This document shows, piece by piece, positions 6,145 to 8,734 of a stretch of DNA of 8,734 bases. Source of the stretch: Candidatus Heimdallarchaeota archaeon (GTDB lineage: Archaea; Asgardarchaeota; Heimdallarchaeia; Heimdallarchaeales; Heimdallarchaeaceae); the NCBI GenBank assembly GCA_023139025.1, contig JAGLOH010000067.1:1-8734 (forward strand), in the 5' to 3' direction. Both the position numbers and the translations under genes were made by a program. Each line of letters opens with the position of its first letter. Position 1 is the stretch's first letter. The notes beneath the pieces were generated by a model. That model searched no databases. It saw only the letters and a program-made list of their open reading frames with translations, and was not told the origin of the DNA.

Positions 6145-7281
6145 TTAGATGCAGCGATAAACTGAGGTAGGACCAATTTCTCTATATTCTTTGCGGGTAA
6201 CCCACAATTTAGCGAATGTTTTTAGAGAACTTAAAATACTACCACCAATCCAGACTGAATATCTTCTTTCAGGAGGTGCAATGATTTTGACTTCCATTGT
6301 CTCTGGGACAAGTTCAGTCAATTCCTTATGCAAACGTTCCTTAAGACCTGGGAACATTGTTGAACCACCGGAAAGAACAATATTAGCGTAAAGATCTCTT
6401 CGGAGATCGACGTCACAATTCTGAATGGATCTATAGATTAATTCGTCTAATGGGTTTTCTTCTGACCCTATAGCACCTGGATTAAAGAGCAACTCGGGAG
6501 CCATGAAACGCTCAGCACCGATGGTTAAAGTTTCACCATCTGGTAGTGTGTAAGTTTTTTCCATTCCAGATACTTTTTCTGCTAGTTTTAGTTCTTTTTC
6601 TGGATCTAAAGCTACGTAACAAAGGCGCTCCTTAATATCACGGACAATTTCTCTTTCAGCACTGCTAGATAGAGAATAACCTCTTTGACGTAGAAGTCTT
6701 CTGAGGTAATCTGTAATATCTCGTCCACCTATATCGGATCTATGAATAGCATGGCTAATAGCAAAACCTTCATAGACAGGAACAATGTGAGTAACACCAT
6801 CTCCAGAATCTACAACTATACCAGTTGTACGACCAGAAGCATAAAGTGATAGAATAGCTTGCATTGAAATATACATAGCAGGAACATTAAATGTATCAAA
6901 CATTAATTCTGCCATTTTCTCTTTGTTTTGATTCTTGTTTAATGGAGGTTCAGTTAATAGAACAGGATGTTCGTTAGGATTGACTCTTAAATCATTGTAA
7001 AATGTATAATGCCAAATTCTCTCCATTGCATCCCAGTCTTGAACTTGTCCATGTTCGACAGGATAAACAAGTTTCAAAACACCACGGAGGTTAATTGCTT
7101 CCTCGCCTATGTAATATTCGCGGACATAGTGTTCAACATCAGTCATAATGATCTGATATTTTGGATAACCAATAATTGTTGGAAAAACACTTCTTGGTTG
7201 ATCTTCGCCTGCAAAACCGTTCTTTGTAAAACCAGTACCGTTATCTATAACCAGCGGTTTATTTTGAATCATCTCTTCCAT
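6145..7281 (-). CDS. Eukaryote-like actin (Asgard actin)
   Basis: This 378-residue ATP-binding protein should polymerise into cytoskeletal filaments. It aligns to eukaryotic actin from end to end. Phosphate loop 1 is DNGTG (13-17) with K20. H77 matches the methylated His73 of muscle actin. Q141, D158 in DSGDG and H165 match the catalytic Q137, D154 and H161. The second phosphate-binding region includes LSGGST (303-308). The C-terminus GPTSVYRCI resembles the actin tail. Differences recalled against muscle actin are a two-residue longer D-loop (about 41-56), Thr for Ser14, Arg340 for Lys336, and an altered hydrophobic plug (FNPGAIGSEENPL). I chose ATG 7281 over GTG 7290 because GTGAT just before it can pair with 16S rRNA and the N-terminus is then actin-like. 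It has its own promoter and terminator. Confidence 0.96.
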   Translation of the reverse strand: MEEMIQNKPLVIDNGTGFTKNGFAGEDQPRSVFPTIIGYPKYQIIMTDVEHYVREYYIGEEAINLRGVLKLVYPVEHGQVQDWDAMERIWHYTFYNDLRVNPNEHPVLLTEPPLNKNQNKEKMAELMFDTFNVPAMYISMQAILSLYASGRTTGIVVDSGDGVTHIVPVYEGFAISHAIHRSDIGGRDITDYLRRLLRQRGYSLSSSAEREIVRDIKERLCYVALDPEKELKLAEKVSGMEKTYTLPDGETLTIGAERFMAPELLFNPGAIGSEENPLDELIYRSIQNCDVDLRRDLYANIVLSGGSTMFPGLKERLHKELTELVPETMEVKIIAPPERRYSVWIGGSILSSLKTFAKLWVTRKEYREIGPTSVYRCI

Positions 7282-7303
7282 AGATATCACTTTTACTTGT
7301 TTT

Positions 7304-7317
7304 TATTGAATCCAATA
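7304..7317. repeat. 14-bp palindrome in the actin leader, copy 2
   Basis: TATTGAATCCAATA forms an inverted repeat with 5-base arms and a 4-base centre. On the minus strand its core is TGGATTCA, the same core as in the palindrome at 7331-7344. It lies in the predicted 5' untranslated region, 22 bases before the start codon. Confidence 0.55.
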
Positions 7318-7330
7318 TTTCGTCTTGGTC

Positions 7331-7344
7331 TTATGGATTCATAA
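7331..7344. repeat. 14-bp palindrome at the predicted actin transcription start, copy 1
   Basis: TTATGGATTCATAA has 5-base arms and a 4-base centre. It lies between the TATA box and the start site expected about 27 bases downstream of that box. Binding here would block polymerase loading, so it is a plausible repressor site. It shares TGGATTCA with the second copy; the two centres are 27 bases apart. Confidence 0.55.
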
Positions 7345-7352
7345 CCTTGAAG

Positions 7353-7363
7353 TATATATTAAA
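7353..7363 (-). promoter_or_regulatory. TATA box of the actin gene
   Basis: The minus strand reads TTTAATATATA, one of the best archaeal TATA matches in the window, preceded by an A-rich CAAAACA that could serve as the BRE. The predicted start near 7331 would give a leader of about 50 bases, unusually long here, and it contains the shared palindrome. The rest of 7282-7508 contains no gene that I can support. Confidence 0.65.
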
Positions 7364-7461
7364 TGTTTTGATAGTATTAGCATAAATGACATGAACACTA
7401 TCGTAGCTTTTATAAACAAAATTCAAAGTTCTACGTCGTTACAACTGCTAACTACATCTAG

Positions 7462-7467
7462 AAAAAA
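7462..7467 (-). terminator. Possible weak terminator after ATPase subunit C
   Basis: A run of six Ts on the minus strand, about 42 bases after the subunit C stop, is followed by scattered T-rich sequence down to about 7405. There is no clear hairpin. Read-through into actin remains possible. Confidence 0.28.
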
Positions 7468-7508
7468 TGATTGTTCTTCTGAAAGCCTTTACTATATCAG
7501 TTTTTGGA

Positions 7509-8501
7509 CTACAAACTCCCATAGTACAGCAGATTTTCCCTAATCTCTTCTTCGCTAAAACCTGCACTAATTCCGACTATAATTCTAATTACATCCATTG
7601 TCTCTGCGAGCTTCAATTCAAAGAACCCAATTACTGCATCCATTTGCAGAACTGTACCATAGCGGAAGGTCTTTCTCCAATAATTCAATAGATACCTTTC
7701 AACTGCAAATTCTAATTCATGAAGAGGTACATCTTTGGTACCAGTGTACTTAGCGAAAACTGTTCGATATGGAGCATAGTTGTAAATTTCTAGAACCTCT
7801 TGAATACTTGAAGCATTAAGTCCTTTCGCAATGAATCTATTCGGCAAGATATATCTATACGCAGGGATTTTCAAAGCTATACAACGGCAGAGAGCTAGAA
7901 TACTTTTCATATTTACATAAGCTTCATAGTGTTTTGACACTTTGGGAAGAATACTATAGACATATTGATCAATAGCTGATTCCAACGGTGTAAATCTGCC
8001 ACTTGTTTCAAATTCTTCATTTGCTCGTCTTAAGTACTTTTGTAGAATTCTATTCTTTTGGATAGTGATTATCTCGTTTATTGTCATATTAAGTAATCTG
8101 GAATAATAATCAATTGAATAGTCAGAAACTGGAACAAGACGAGAAAGAACTTCTTCATGCTTCATCCCTCTGTAAATGCCTTGTAAAATTATACGTAGGT
8201 TTTCCGCATTATATCTCTCACTATAATTTCTGAGCTTCTTCTTAGCTGATGATCCCGCCTGTTTGTAGAATTTAACCAATAGTTTGGAATATGAGTTTTT
8301 AAGATTCCTCGACACATCAGATATTTGAGTTTCAAAATTCATATCACCAATAATGCTATCATATGATGTTTGGGTAAAAGCTGCTCTTAATTCTTGCAGA
8401 TTTTTTGAAGATAATAATAAGCTAATTTGTGATTTAGTTAGAAAGTTTCCAATAATCCCGTGAGCTCTCCCTAGCATGTAACTAATATCTCCGAACGACA
8501 T
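7509..8501 (-). CDS. atpC: A/V-type ATP synthase subunit C
   Basis: The 330-residue protein should be the funnel-shaped subunit that links the rotor ring to the central stalk of the archaeal A1Ao ATPase on the cytoplasmic face of the membrane. It is largely helical. The N-terminal YMLGRAHGIIGNFL segment matches the usual start of the fold. The C-terminal region combines ELEFAVERYLLNYWRK, GFFELKLAE, IRIIVGISAGFSEEEIRE in the order typical of the family. The frame is open further upstream to 8540, but ATG 8501 is preferred: it lies one base after the stop of subunit I and has AAGGT upstream at a suitable distance. Translation with subunit I is probably coupled. Gene order is unusual: no subunit F, A or B follows. 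Confidence 0.88.
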   Translation of the reverse strand: MSFGDISYMLGRAHGIIGNFLTKSQISLLLSSKNLQELRAAFTQTSYDSIIGDMNFETQISDVSRNLKNSYSKLLVKFYKQAGSSAKKKLRNYSERYNAENLRIILQGIYRGMKHEEVLSRLVPVSDYSIDYYSRLLNMTINEIITIQKNRILQKYLRRANEEFETSGRFTPLESAIDQYVYSILPKVSKHYEAYVNMKSILALCRCIALKIPAYRYILPNRFIAKGLNASSIQEVLEIYNYAPYRTVFAKYTGTKDVPLHELEFAVERYLLNYWRKTFRYGTVLQMDAVIGFFELKLAETMDVIRIIVGISAGFSEEEIRENLLYYGSL

Positions 8502-8502
8502 T

Positions 8503-8733
8503 TTAACTACCTTTTTTCGGGACAAAATTAATGGAAACAAGTTTTTCTTTCATTGGTAAGAATTCTTTTCCATCTCCTGTATAGAATTTTGTAAACCATT
8601 CTACCCAATGGAGCCTTAATGTGTTAAGGAATGAAAGTAAACCTTCTAATGGCAAGATAATAAAAATAGCTACTACTATTCCTACAACCCACCAAACCCA
8701 TGAAATACCGAGTGCTGAAACGTAATGTCCATG
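8503..8733 (-). CDS. atpI: A/V-type ATP synthase subunit I, C-terminal end only
   Basis: A frame open to the right edge encodes the last 76 residues of the membrane stator subunit (subunit a of V-ATPases), which forms the ion channel against the rotor ring. The visible part has a hydrophobic helix (SWVWW to IILPLEG, about residues 11-31) followed by LRLHWVEWFTKFYTGDGKEFLP, a strongly conserved end of this family, and a short basic tail. More than 80 percent of a typical subunit I lies beyond the window. I translated it by hand from the raw sequence; it has no stop until TAA at 8503-8505. Confidence 0.88.
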   Translation of the reverse strand, partial: HGHYVSALGISWVWWVVGIVVAIFIILPLEGLLSFLNTLRLHWVEWFTKFYTGDGKEFLPMKEKLVSINFVPKKGS

Positions 8734-8734
8734 C

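Noticed and set aside
7282..7290. GTG start for actin, three codons upstream
   Set aside because: ATG 7281 gives an N-terminus closer to known actins, and the GTG itself is part of the GTGAT sequence that can act as ribosome site.
7009..7543. Plus-strand open frames opposite the actin 5' end and leader
   Set aside because: They lie antisense to the actin gene, its leader and the subunit C end, with no recognisable domain and no plausible ribosome site.
8502..8540. Earlier start for ATPase subunit C, adding 13 residues
   Set aside because: It would overlap the end of subunit I and adds a non-family N-terminus; ATG 8501 follows the subunit I stop by one base.

Overview
The window most likely comes from an Asgard archaeon. 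The deciding evidence is a full-length actin of about 378 residues. It follows eukaryotic actin almost segment by segment, yet it sits among typically archaeal genes: A/V-type ATPase subunits I and C, prefoldin beta, a DUF3194-like protein, a DHH phosphoesterase and an archaeal-type thymidylate kinase. The DNA is AT-rich, genes are tightly packed, some overlap by a few bases, and several have GTG starts and Shine-Dalgarno sites. The lineage within Asgard cannot be fixed from this window.

Layout, left to right. (1) 1-1252, minus: a TldE/PmbA-like protein, cut at its C-terminus by the window edge. (2) 1253-1415: a divergent promoter region. (3) 1416-2054, plus: thymidylate kinase, the only plus-strand gene. 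It converges on the next operon with 4 bases between stop codons. (4) 5975 down to 2059, minus: a probable five-gene operon of prefoldin beta, DUF3194, DHH/DHHA1 phosphoesterase, a fused two-domain ECF/CbiO ATPase and the EcfT/CbiQ membrane protein. The last four genes are closely spaced or overlapping. (5) 7281 down to 6145, minus: actin, with its own strong TATA box and a T-rich terminator. (6) 8733 down to 7509, minus: the end of A-type ATPase subunit I, then subunit C, one base apart.

Three points stand out. Actin lies directly upstream of prefoldin beta on the same strand; in eukaryotes prefoldin helps actin fold. The leader of actin carries two 14-bp palindromes with the same TGGATTCA core, between the TATA box and the start codon, a plausible regulatory site. 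The ATPase genes are rearranged: I is followed directly by C and then by actin, without the K, E, F, A, B and D genes expected in a standard archaeal cluster.

No tRNA, rRNA, CRISPR array, insertion sequence or integrase was seen. No intergenic stretch exceeds 300 bases. I see no defence-like or clearly undescribed system; the best candidates for novelty are the actin context and its control region.
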